Source: Candidatus Poribacteria bacterium (lineage in GTDB: Bacteria; Poribacteria; WGA-4E; GCA-2687025). From it: DNA of 43,331 nucleotides. The DNA lies in the NCBI GenBank assembly GCA_016866785.1, contig VGLH01000015.1:1-43331 (forward strand), read 5' to 3'. The translations under genes and the position numbers were made by a program. Positions 24,757 through 32,528 of this stretch are shown piece after piece (the first letter of the stretch is position 1; each line of letters opens with the position of its first letter). The notes beneath the pieces were generated by a model. The model was not told the origin of the DNA. It saw only the letters and a program-made list of their open reading frames with translations, and did not search any database.

Positions 24757-26065
24757 CCGGGCTCGCCGAGCGCTCTGGATCGCGTCCTTCTTGATGGTGA
24801 CCACTTCCATGGGGAACACGACCGCTGCGCCGATCGTCGCCGAGGGGCCCGTGGTTCTCCACGGGAGCATCTCGGATCAGTGGGGCGGGCACACGTTCGG
24901 GTATCTCGTCCAGGGGCGCGACGCGCTCTTCTGGGCGGCGACGCTCCACAGCCCCGGTGGACCTCCGACAGCGCTCGTGGGCCAGCATCCGCTGCCGGGC
25001 TCCTCGACGACTCCCGCCGTGACGCGGCTCGCGTTCACCGCGCCGAACGTCAAGGGCAACAACCAGCCGCAGATGGTGTGCGCCTCGGACGGGCATCTTC
25101 ACATCTTCGTCGGCGTCACGTACACGACCGACGACCCGAAGTACAACTACGGGCGCATCCACTACTACCGCAGCGAACGCCCGGAGGACGTTTCGACGCT
25201 GGTCGACAAGACGGCTCGTATCCCGCTGGAGCCGTTCGTCGACTTCCACCTCCGCATGAACGCGGCGATCAGCCCCGACGGCTCCCGGATCGTCCTCGTC
25301 ATCCTCGCCATCTCGCCGGACGGCAGCGTGCCGTTCAACACGCCCGTGCTGTTCGTCGGCGAGCGGCAAGGCGCGGACTACGTGTTCCGCAGGCCGGTCG
25401 TCTATGCGCGTCCGATGGGATTCTTCTACCCGCAGGTCGCGGCGCTCGACGACGGCATCGTCCTCGTCGGCGAGGTGTGGGACAACTACGAGCGCCCCAT
25501 CACGCGAATCCTCCACATCGACTGGGATGGGAACGCGCTCCACGAGGAGGACCTGCCGCACGGTTCCGACGGGACGTTCCTCTCGTTCGATATGAAGCCC
25601 ATCTCGCCGGATCAGCCGAACCGCCTCGTGATCTACTACAACCGCCAGTCGAAGGACCACTCGGACAACGCGCACGAGTTCTGGGAGTACGACGTCCAGC
25701 GCCGATCCACGCGCCTGCTGCGATCCATCCCGTCGGAGTACAGCTTCTCGAACGCGGGGAAGTGGGTACGCTTCGCGGATGGGAGCTCGGCGTTCATCAA
25801 CAACCCGTCGATGGGCAAGCTCCACGTCTGGGGCGAGGACGTGCTGGAGTCGCCCGGCGCGACGCCGACGCCCCTCGTCGGCGCGGACCTGCTCGCGCTG
25901 GGCTATCGAGCGTCGGCGTATGTCTTCACGCCGAATCCGTTTCAGGGCTCGCTCGCGTCGCCGGATGGCGTCTACATCGCGTCGGATTGCTTCAACCCCA
26001 GCCGCGAGGACGGGAAGTCGGGCCCGTCGTCATTCCTCTTCTGGAAGCTCCGCCGGCGGGAGTAG
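24683..26065 (+). CDS. Secreted propeller-like protein of unknown function
   Basis: I do not recognise the family. The frame has repeated units such as HTFGYLVQGRDALFWAATL, DGHLHIFVGVTY, ISPDGSRIVLVILAISPDG and FYPQVAALDDGIVLVGEVWD, suggesting a beta-propeller of exo-alpha-sialidase or WD/PD40 type. The start is uncertain. ATG 24794 lacks a signal peptide, but an in-frame hydrophobic stretch just before it (RRALWIASFLMVTTSMG) looks like a signal peptide core; the nearest upstream in-frame start is ATG 24683, which overlaps the previous gene by 74 bp. No ribosome site marks either one. It follows the DUF5916-like gene on the same strand and may be co-transcribed with it. Confidence 0.65.
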   Translation: MTHPTAPKSSRRPPWRNSRSGGACSRARRALWIASFLMVTTSMGNTTAAPIVAEGPVVLHGSISDQWGGHTFGYLVQGRDALFWAATLHSPGGPPTALVGQHPLPGSSTTPAVTRLAFTAPNVKGNNQPQMVCASDGHLHIFVGVTYTTDDPKYNYGRIHYYRSERPEDVSTLVDKTARIPLEPFVDFHLRMNAAISPDGSRIVLVILAISPDGSVPFNTPVLFVGERQGADYVFRRPVVYARPMGFFYPQVAALDDGIVLVGEVWDNYERPITRILHIDWDGNALHEEDLPHGSDGTFLSFDMKPISPDQPNRLVIYYNRQSKDHSDNAHEFWEYDVQRRSTRLLRSIPSEYSFSNAGKWVRFADGSSAFINNPSMGKLHVWGEDVLESPGATPTPLVGADLLALGYRASAYVFTPNPFQGSLASPDGVYIASDCFNPSREDGKSGPSSFLFWKLRRRE

Positions 26066-26084
26066 CCGGTCGTCCGCAGGGCAG

Positions 26085-26109
26085 CGCCCTCACCTAGCCT
26101 CTCCCTGAA
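26085..26109. repeat. Left arm of a palindromic repeat interrupted by the IS
   Basis: GCCCTCACCTAGCCTCTCCCTGA-type sequence here pairs imperfectly with the right arm at 27529-27556 (TCAGAGAGAGGGTTGGGTTGAGGGC-type). The last eight bases (CTCCCTGA, 26102-26109) are the target duplication of the IS. Similar GGGAGGGTTAGGGTGAGGG sequence occurs inside the 6268-6408 element. Confidence 0.45.
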
Positions 26110-26163
26110 GCTGAGAGGGGTAGGTTTTTGGGTATACGTGAGTGATTGCGATGGCGAGACATC

Positions 26164-26197
26164 TTGACGATCCTCTCGGTTTGACGATCCTCTCGGT
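26164..26197. repeat. 17-bp tandem duplication in IS leader
   Basis: TTGACGATCCTCTCGGT occurs twice in a row (26164-26180, 26181-26197) in the untranslated left part of the IS. Confidence 0.9.
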
Positions 26198-26904
26198 GTC
26201 CAACAAACCGGAATGAATCGTCGCCATGTCTCGCCGAACGGAATTGTCGCAATGGACGCACCTCGTCACAACCATCTTTCCGCGACTGAGCCGACCGCAA
26301 GCGGTCCTCTTGGCTCTTTGGAGTTTCGGCATCGTGTTGGCATCCTCATGTGCGCAGACTGCCGTCGCCGCCGCATCGCTCCCCTATGTGGGTGGCTCCT
26401 TCGACGCCTTGCGCCAACGCCTTCGCGAAGGACTGTGGTCGGTCGCGGACAAAGCCGGGAAACAGCGGCGGGAATTCGAGGTGTTGCCCTGTTTTCCCTA
26501 CCTGATCCGATGGGTCATTCGTCTGCGCGACGCAGCGTCGCGACACTCCCCCTCCTCTTGGCGATGGACCCGACCACCTTGGGCAACCGTGTGACGGTGT
26601 TGGTGATCTCCGTCCTCTGCGGCGGCACGGCGGTCCCCGTTGCGTGGAAAGCGTTGTCGGGCAATGTGCCGGGCGAGTGGAACCCCTACTGGAAGACCTT
26701 GATCGGAGCGGTGGCTTACGGACTTGCGTGCGACATCCCTGTCGTCGTCTTGGCGGATCGCGGACTGACGGGCGCATGGCTGTTCCGCGAAATCGTTCGC
26801 TATCGGTGGCATCCGCTCATCCGCATCAAACGGACGGGTCCGTTCCGATTCCACCAAACCGACACATGGCGTTCCATCGCCTCGTTCGCACTTCGACCAG
26901 GTTG

Positions 26905-26932
26905 CCAATGGAAGGGAGCCAATGGAAGGGAG
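26905..26932. repeat. 14-bp frameshifting tandem duplication
   Basis: CCAATGGAAGGGAG occurs twice in a row (26905-26918, 26919-26932). Deleting one copy restores the transposase frame. Confidence 0.9.
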
Positions 26933-27292
26933 AAGGAGACGCTTTCAAGAAAGCCACGGCTCGCGTGCGGGCGACGCTGATCGCCTACTGGAAAGAAGAC
27001 GCCCAAGAGCCGTGGTTCCTGCTGACCGACTTGCCGCCCGGAGCGGTCGATCCGGCATGGTAGGGTCGCCGAATGTGGATCGAAGAGGGCTTCCGCGTCC
27101 TCCAGTCGGGGCAATGGAACGTCGAACGGACACGCATGACCGACCCGGCTCGTATCGAAAGGCTGTGGATGGCTCTGTCGTTGGCGACGCTGTGGACGCT
27201 GACGCTGGGCGACACGACGCCCGTCGCGTCGCGCCCGGAGTTGCCCAACGCGCCGCGTTTGACCCAGGACGGACGCCGTCGCATGAATCGAG

Positions 27293-27314
27293 TCCGTTGG
27301 GGTTCCGTTGGGGT
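27293..27314. repeat. 11-bp frameshifting tandem duplication
   Basis: TCCGTTGGGGT occurs twice in a row (27293-27303, 27304-27314). Deleting one copy restores the transposase frame to its natural end beside the inverted repeat. Confidence 0.9.
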
Positions 27315-27352
27315 CGCGCCGTCGTGATCGCGTGGTTGATGCATGGCGTCGT

Positions 27353-27388
27353 CCGTCTGGGAGAACTGAACCGTCTGGGAGAACTGAA
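27353..27388. repeat. 18-bp in-frame tandem duplication
   Basis: CCGTCTGGGAGAACTGAA occurs twice in a row (27353-27370, 27371-27388), duplicating six residues of the transposase. Confidence 0.9.
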
Positions 27389-27495
27389 CATGACCTTAAC
27401 CAACGGGCATAGGTCCGATAGGACGCCGAAGCCCATCACAACGGTCGGCGCACGATATGTGACGTAGAAAACCTACCCCGCTCAGCTCTCCCTGA

Positions 27496-27560
27496 CGGGA
27501 GAGGAACCAGAGCTGTCCACTGCCTTCTCCCTTCAGAGAGAGGGTTGGGTTGAGGGCTCG
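27496..27560. repeat. Right arm of the interrupted palindromic repeat
   Basis: CGGGAGAGG continues the interrupted palindrome, and the stretch around 27529-27556 (CAGAGAGAGGGTTGGG followed by TTGAGGGC) pairs imperfectly with 26085-26109. No gene is present between the IS end and the ATG at 27658. Confidence 0.4.
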
Positions 27561-27657
27561 TTCCGTTCACTGGACTGCTCCGCACACGTCCTAGATGCGC
27601 GTGGCGCTTGCGCTTCGGGCTGGCAGCCTCCATCATGCGGGTAGGTGGAGGGTCGCC

Positions 27658-28812
27658 ATGGCGTTGCGAGTCGGCGTCGTCGGGCTGGGTCAGCGTGGGC
27701 TCCAGCATCTGAGCGTACTCTGGCGGCTCCAGTCCGAAGGGCTCGTCCGCGTCGCCGCGCTCGTGGACGTCTTTCCTGAGAACCTCGCCGCCGCCAAGAT
27801 CGCCTCCTACGTGCCCGGGTTCCGGGTCGACGGCATCCGGCTCTCGACCGACTTCGCCGACGCACTGGGCGCGTCGCTGGACGCCCTCTACATCGCGCTG
27901 CCGCCGGGATTGCACGGCGGAGAGGTCATCGCCGGGGCGGAAGCCGGCGTCCACCTGTTCATCGAGAAGCCCGTCAGCCTCTATCTCGACGAGGCGGCGC
28001 CGATGGACGCCGCCATCCGCAAGAGTGGCGTCATCGCGGCGGTGGGGTTCCAGCACCGCTACGATGCCCGGAACGAGGCGGTTCGTGGCTTCCTGGCGGA
28101 CAAGCGGATCGTCCTGCTCACGATGGCATCGCACAGTTCGCTGGAAAGCCATTCCGTCAAACACACGGCGACGGAACGGCTCGGCGGGCCCGGCAACCGC
28201 GTCTGGACGGCGAACGCGCAGTGGTCGGGTTCCACCGTCGTCGAGGCGGGCATCCACCAGGTCGATCTGATGCGTTACTGGTGCGGCGATATCGAGTGGG
28301 TGAGCGCCCGGTACGTCCACCGAGACGCTGACGACATCGTGGACGGCGCGGACAACCCCTACGCCTACGCGGCGACGTTCGGGTTCGCCAACGGGGCGGT
28401 CGGGAGCTTGATCCTTTCGCGCCTGCGCCGCGTCTACTTCGGTGACGGCCATCAGAGTGTTCTGTGGACGCACGGTCACCTGCGGTTCGAGGGCGCTGAG
28501 CTCGCCGCCTACTACTACGACGGGCCCTACCCGCCGGAGCAGACGCCTGACCGCGCCGCGGTCCGGCACGTCGTCCCCGTCCCGCGAGGTATCGAGGCCA
28601 CCGAGGGAGCCCATCGCGCGTTCCTCCACGCCGTCTCGACGCGGAACCCCGACCAACTCCGGAGCCCGTTCTCCGCGAGCATGAACAGCCTCGACGCGGT
28701 CATTGGCGCGAACGTCTCGGATCATCTCGGCGGAGAGCGCGTCGCCCTCGCCGAGCTCGCCAGCCATGATCGCTTCGCCGACTTCCGACGAAAGCCGCCG
28801 CGACCTGCATAG
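27658..28812 (+). CDS. Gfo/Idh/MocA family oxidoreductase
   Basis: The protein has 384 residues from ATG 27658, with GGTGGAGGG upstream. The Rossmann motif VGVVGLGQRGLQH is at 5-17. The signature HLFIEKPVS has the EKP lysine, and GSTVVEAGIHQVDLMRYW holds the conserved His-x-x-Asp of the substrate site. The length is typical. It precedes the DUF6785-like membrane protein gene by 25 bp on the same strand, suggesting an operon in which the membrane protein and the dehydrogenase handle the same polyol or sugar. The upstream boundary is the dead IS; the IS did not truncate the gene. The substrate is unknown. Confidence 0.9.
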   Translation: MALRVGVVGLGQRGLQHLSVLWRLQSEGLVRVAALVDVFPENLAAAKIASYVPGFRVDGIRLSTDFADALGASLDALYIALPPGLHGGEVIAGAEAGVHLFIEKPVSLYLDEAAPMDAAIRKSGVIAAVGFQHRYDARNEAVRGFLADKRIVLLTMASHSSLESHSVKHTATERLGGPGNRVWTANAQWSGSTVVEAGIHQVDLMRYWCGDIEWVSARYVHRDADDIVDGADNPYAYAATFGFANGAVGSLILSRLRRVYFGDGHQSVLWTHGHLRFEGAELAAYYYDGPYPPEQTPDRAAVRHVVPVPRGIEATEGAHRAFLHAVSTRNPDQLRSPFSASMNSLDAVIGANVSDHLGGERVALAELASHDRFADFRRKPPRPA

Positions 28813-28837
28813 AGCGCACGGGTAGGGAGCCGAGCCC

Positions 28838-30757
28838 GTGGAACCTCAACTCCATCGGGTACGCATCCGCGCCGCCCTGATCGGCGTTCTGCTGATCCTT
28901 GCGAACAGCTACTGGCTCGGCTACGTCGAGATGATCTGGCACACGGCTCATCTCACCATCGTCGCCGTGCCGGTGAACGTCCTCTTCCTGCTCATCGTGC
29001 TCACCTGGGCGAACACGGTCGTGCGTAGCGCGGCGCCTCGGCTCGCGCTGGGTCAGAGCGATCTGCTGGTCGTCTACGCGATGCTGGCGACGGGGAGCGC
29101 CTTCGCCGGGCACGACTTCATGCCCCGCCTGATGGGACTGATCCCTCACGCGGCGCGCTACGCCACGACGGAGAACGACTGGGAGGGGCTCTTCTTCCGC
29201 GATCTGCCGAAGCGGCTCGTCGTCATGGACACGGACGCAGTCCAGGCGTTCTACAAGGGCGGAGCGCGGTTCTTCTCGGAAGGGCACTACCGCGCGTGGG
29301 TGGCTCCGCTCCTGGCGTGGACGTGCGTCGTGCTCCTCCTGATGGTCTGCTTCCTCTGTATCTCGGTTCTGCTGCGCGAGCAGTGGGTGAACCGGGAACG
29401 GCTCGCTTACCCGCTGATCCAGGTGTCGTATGAGCTGACGACGGACGACGCCTCGCTCTTCCGTCACACGAACCTGTGGGTCGGCGTCGGGATCGCCTTC
29501 GGCATCAACCTGTGGAACGGCATCCAGTACTTCCGTCCCGCGCTGCCGGAAATCCCGATCAAGCGCTACGACCTGATCCAGTACGTGACGGATCGCCCGT
29601 GGAACGCCATCGGCTCGACACCCATGCGTCTCCATCCGCTGCTCATCGGCTTGGCGTTCCTGCTGCCGCTGGACCTGTCGTTCTCCGTGGCGTTCTTCTA
29701 CGCCTGCCGCAAGCTGCAGCACGTCTTCGGGAGCGCGTTCGGCGTGACGGTTCCCGGCTATCCGTTCCTGGGCGAGCAAGGGGCTGGGGCGCTTCTGGCA
29801 CTGGTCGTCGTGTCGTCGTGGTCAGGGAGACGTCACCTGGCGCGCATCCTGATTCGGGTACGCCATCCGCTGCGGGAGGCGGCGCATCGAGAGGCGGTCA
29901 CCTACCGCACGGCGGTGGTCGGGCTCGGCATTGCGGTGGCGGCGCTGACGGTCATCTTCGTAGCGTCCGGCATGACGATCTGGGGCGCGTGGCTCTTCCT
30001 GGGCGTCTATCTCTCCATCGTCACCGGGCTCACGCGCATGCGGACGGAGCTGGGCCCGCCGATCCACGCCATCGGCTACGCGACGCCCCAGCATCTGCTC
30101 ATCACCGCGTTCGGGACGCGGCGCTTCGGAACGGGGAACCTGACGATGCTCTCCATGCTCAACTGGCTGAGCGGAGCGTCTTACGCCTCGTTCCGCACGC
30201 ACCCGATGCCGCACCAGATGGAGGCGTTCAAACTGGCGGATCGAGGCAGGATTGGGAACCGGTCGATGCTGTTCGCGCTGATGGTGGCGGGCGTGGCTGG
30301 CGTCGTCGGGAGCCTGATCCTCTATCCGACGCTGCTCTACAAGGAAGGCGTTCCGGGAGCCGCCGAGCAGATCCACGCGGGCGGCTGGGAGGCTTACACG
30401 TTCCTGGCGGGTTGGCTGCACTCTCCGCGTCCGCCCAACTGGCTCGCCGTGATGGTTCTCAGCTTGACGTTCGTCGTGAACCTGGGAATCTTCGGGATGC
30501 GGAGTCGGTTCTTCTGGTGCCCGCTGCATCCGGCGGGCTACGTGATCGGCGTCGCGCCGGGCACGACGGACATCTTGTGGTTTCCTCTGCTCATCGCGTT
30601 GGTCGCCAAGTGGTCGATCCTCCGCCTGGCGGGCTTCGCGACCTACCGCCGGACGATCCCCTTCTTCATGGGCCTCATCCTCGGCGAGGCTCTGGGCGGG
30701 GGGATGTGGCCCCTCGTGAGTCTGTTCACGAGGACGAGCGTCTATAGCTGGATGTAG
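28838..30757 (+). CDS. DUF6785-like multi-spanning membrane protein
   Basis: The protein has 639 residues with about 12-14 hydrophobic segments (for example ALIGVLLILANSYWLGYVEM near the start, WTCVVLLLMVCFLCISVLL, VVGLGIAVAALTVIFVASG, VAGVAGVVGSLILYPTLLY). The motif REQWVNRERLAYPLIQVSYEL in a loop and HAIGYATPQHLLI are what I associate with the DUF6785/DUF6784 membrane proteins of uncultivated phyla; this is from memory. The function is unproven, with transport plausible. The start is GTG 28838 with GTAGGGAG upstream. The C-terminus ends at a GC-rich hairpin shared with the convergent regulator gene. Confidence 0.75.
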   Translation: MEPQLHRVRIRAALIGVLLILANSYWLGYVEMIWHTAHLTIVAVPVNVLFLLIVLTWANTVVRSAAPRLALGQSDLLVVYAMLATGSAFAGHDFMPRLMGLIPHAARYATTENDWEGLFFRDLPKRLVVMDTDAVQAFYKGGARFFSEGHYRAWVAPLLAWTCVVLLLMVCFLCISVLLREQWVNRERLAYPLIQVSYELTTDDASLFRHTNLWVGVGIAFGINLWNGIQYFRPALPEIPIKRYDLIQYVTDRPWNAIGSTPMRLHPLLIGLAFLLPLDLSFSVAFFYACRKLQHVFGSAFGVTVPGYPFLGEQGAGALLALVVVSSWSGRRHLARILIRVRHPLREAAHREAVTYRTAVVGLGIAVAALTVIFVASGMTIWGAWLFLGVYLSIVTGLTRMRTELGPPIHAIGYATPQHLLITAFGTRRFGTGNLTMLSMLNWLSGASYASFRTHPMPHQMEAFKLADRGRIGNRSMLFALMVAGVAGVVGSLILYPTLLYKEGVPGAAEQIHAGGWEAYTFLAGWLHSPRPPNWLAVMVLSLTFVVNLGIFGMRSRFFWCPLHPAGYVIGVAPGTTDILWFPLLIALVAKWSILRLAGFATYRRTIPFFMGLILGEALGGGMWPLVSLFTRTSVYSWM

Positions 30758-30775
30758 GCGACTGCCGCGCAGGGA

Positions 30776-30800
30776 GGGCGGGCGAGCCCACTGCCCGCCC
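30776..30800. terminator. Bidirectional hairpin between convergent genes
   Basis: GGGCGGGC (30776-30783) and GCCCGCCC (30793-30800) form an 8-bp all-GC stem with a 9-nt loop in the 55-bp gap between the membrane-protein and XRE-TPR stops. Confidence 0.5.
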
Positions 30801-30812
30801 GCGGACCCGCTT

Positions 30813-32372
30813 CTAGGACCGAGCGAGGCGACTCCGAATGGCGCGGATCGGCTCCGAACCGCACAGGGCCCGGAGCGCCTCGTCGCTCTGCTTCTCGGGG
30901 TCGAGTGATTCGGCGATGGCGCGCCGTGTCTCGGCGATCTCGGTCCCATCGGTGATCGACTCCAGCATCGAGAGGGCGGCGTCGCGCAGCAAGTTGCGAC
31001 GTCCCTTCTCGCGTACCGGATCGGTCAGGGGGGACTTCTTGAGGAAGCCGTTGAGAAGCTCGGCGGCTTCTCCGATCTGCTCTTGGGCGATGGCGACCTG
31101 AGCCAGCAGGACGACGATACGGTCGGCAAACAGCGTCCGGTCGTCCTGATCGGCGAAGTGGAGTCCATCAGCCGCCTCGCGGTGGGCGACGTCGGTCAGG
31201 TTCTTTCGCGCGTGGTTCCAGCGCCCCTGGTCGACCATCAGCGCGGCTGACTCGAGGTCGCTCTCGGCGACGAACCGCGCGTGCTGCGCGGCGGTCATAT
31301 CCTCTTCGGTAACGCGGGCGAGCGTCGACCGGATTCTACCCAACCACTGCCGGGCTTCGTCCGATTCGTCGAGATCGACCAACAGGTGCAGTCCCAGCAT
31401 CTGGGTCGAAACCAGCCGCGCCGTCTTGTCGGGAATGTCGAGCGACCGAAGCCGCCAGATGCGAACTGCCTGCGTCACGGGTTCCAGCGCGCCTCGGCTG
31501 TCTCCGAGGTCATAGGCGAGCTGAGCCCGCTGCACGTAGAGCTTCGCCTTCGCAGCGGCGGGAATCGCCTCGGAGGACACCGCCTCGTCGAGCATGGACA
31601 GGATACGGTCCAGCTTGCCGACGCGACGAAACGCCGCAGACGCCTTTGCATAGGCGTCCAGGACCGTCGCGCCGTCCTCGATGCGGCGCGCCTCCTGCGC
31701 CGCTCGCTCGAACGCCGATCCCGCCGCGTCGAGTTCGCCGGATTCCAGTCGGGCATCTGCCAGTCGCACGTTCACGAGCATCCGCAGGGAACCTGGGTAG
31801 GGAGCATCGTCGCCTGCCGCCAGTCGATCCGCCAGCGACTGGAAGCCGGATGCCGCCTCGCGTATGCCGCTGCGTTCAGCGAGCAACCGTGCCGCGTAGT
31901 AGTCCGCCCATGCGACCGCCTTGGCTGAGAACCGATCCGGTCGCTGCTGGATCTCGCGGATGAGCCCTCCGAAGAACCCCTCCCGTTCGCCCGTGGCTTC
32001 ACCGTCCTCAATGGGCTGGAAGAGCGCCTGGAGGAGGCGATCTTCGCTGTCGGATTGCGTCGAGTCCCAACTGGATTCCGACTCCACCTGCGGGTCCCTG
32101 CCCTGTCGCACTCGGAACGGAAGCGCCGAGGGCGTTCTGAGCAGGACTTCCTTCTGGACGCGAGGCATCGACTGGGAGAGGAAGCGGATGAACTCCGGGT
32201 CCTCACCGAAGAACCGCGCGCAGCGGTCTTGGAGTTTTCTCGAGGGGTTGCATCGCCCACCCTCGAGCAGGCTGATGTACTGGGGCGTGACGGACAGGCG
32301 ACCCGCCAGCTCGGTCATGCTCATGCCCAACGCGGCGCGACGTTTGGCGAGGAACTCTGCGAACGTAAGCAT
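30813..32372 (-). CDS. XRE-family HTH regulator with a long TPR-like helical domain
   Basis: The protein has 519 residues. An N-terminal XRE/Cro helix-turn-helix spans about 4-60 (FAEFLAKRRAALGMSMTELA, then LSVTPQYISLLEGGRCNPSRKL), the clearest part. Residues about 140-500 are helical repeats of TPR type (ADARLESGELDAAGSAFERA, AYAKASAAFRRVGKLDRILS, AALMVDQGRWNHARKNLTDV). This layout (DNA-binding head, TPR sensor) resembles Rgg/PlcR-like or other peptide/partner-sensing regulators, but no cognate signal gene is visible. The ATG at 32372 has GAGAGG at 5-nt spacing. A near-perfect palindrome 39 bp upstream (32411-32432) is a likely operator, probably for autoregulation. Confidence 0.85.
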   Translation of the reverse strand: MLTFAEFLAKRRAALGMSMTELAGRLSVTPQYISLLEGGRCNPSRKLQDRCARFFGEDPEFIRFLSQSMPRVQKEVLLRTPSALPFRVRQGRDPQVESESSWDSTQSDSEDRLLQALFQPIEDGEATGEREGFFGGLIREIQQRPDRFSAKAVAWADYYAARLLAERSGIREAASGFQSLADRLAAGDDAPYPGSLRMLVNVRLADARLESGELDAAGSAFERAAQEARRIEDGATVLDAYAKASAAFRRVGKLDRILSMLDEAVSSEAIPAAAKAKLYVQRAQLAYDLGDSRGALEPVTQAVRIWRLRSLDIPDKTARLVSTQMLGLHLLVDLDESDEARQWLGRIRSTLARVTEEDMTAAQHARFVAESDLESAALMVDQGRWNHARKNLTDVAHREAADGLHFADQDDRTLFADRIVVLLAQVAIAQEQIGEAAELLNGFLKKSPLTDPVREKGRRNLLRDAALSMLESITDGTEIAETRRAIAESLDPEKQSDEALRALCGSEPIRAIRSRLARS

Positions 32373-32410
32373 TTCTGCCTCTCATTGGCGCGTGAACCGC
32401 AAGGAGCGCC

Positions 32411-32432
32411 GAAGCAAAACGCGTCTTGCTTC
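32411..32432. promoter_or_regulatory. 22-bp near-perfect palindrome upstream of the XRE-TPR gene
   Basis: GAAGCAA (32411-32417) and TTGCTTC (32426-32432) flank the palindromic core ACGCGT (32419-32424). Only one symmetric pair of the 22 positions fails. The position, 39 bp before the ATG at 32372, fits an operator for a dimeric XRE regulator. Confidence 0.5.
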
Positions 32433-32528
32433 CAGTAAGGTCTTGATAGCACTGCAAGTCCCGTCGAGGCAACTGGAATGCTACTGCCTAAATATGGGAA
32501 CGGCAAGGGGAGATGCCGCGCGAAGCGG

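Larger units (their letters stand above)
26226..27467 (+). pseudogene. Broken DDE transposase of the IS4-like element
   Basis: From ATG 26226 (SQWTHLVTTIFPRLSRPQA, LPYVGGSFDALRQRLREGLW) the protein runs across three phases to TAG 27465-27467. DDE residues appear as LLAMDPTTLG (first Asp), VVLADRGLTG (second Asp) and MWIEEGFRVLQSGQW (Glu). Lesions: a frameshift near 26510-26545; a 14-bp tandem duplication (26905-26932), whose removal restores GCQWKGEGDAFKKAT; a nonsense TAG at 27061-27063, where the context PAW-stop-GRRMWIEEGF suggests a lost Tyr; and an 11-bp duplication (27293-27314), whose removal restores RVRWGRAVVIAW. An 18-bp in-frame duplication repeats RLGELN near the C-terminus. It cannot make active transposase. 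Confidence 0.85.
26110..27487 (+). mobile_element. IS4-like insertion sequence, complete ends but inactivated transposase
   Basis: The 1378-bp element has 20-bp terminal inverted repeats (AGCTGAGAGGGGTAGGTTTT at 26110-26129; its reverse complement with one mismatch at 27468-27487) and an 8-bp target duplication CTCCCTGA (26102-26109 and 27488-27495). The single transposase frame ends directly at the right repeat. Four perfect tandem duplications lie inside: 17 bp at 26164-26197, 14 bp at 26905-26932, 11 bp at 27293-27314 and 18 bp at 27353-27388. The ends and target duplication are seen directly; IS4 superfamily membership is from transposase motifs. Confidence 0.85.

Noticed and set aside
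23305-24870. 521-residue minus-strand frame over the DUF5916-like gene
   Set aside because: Antisense shadow of a gene with clear signal peptide and beta-barrel pattern.
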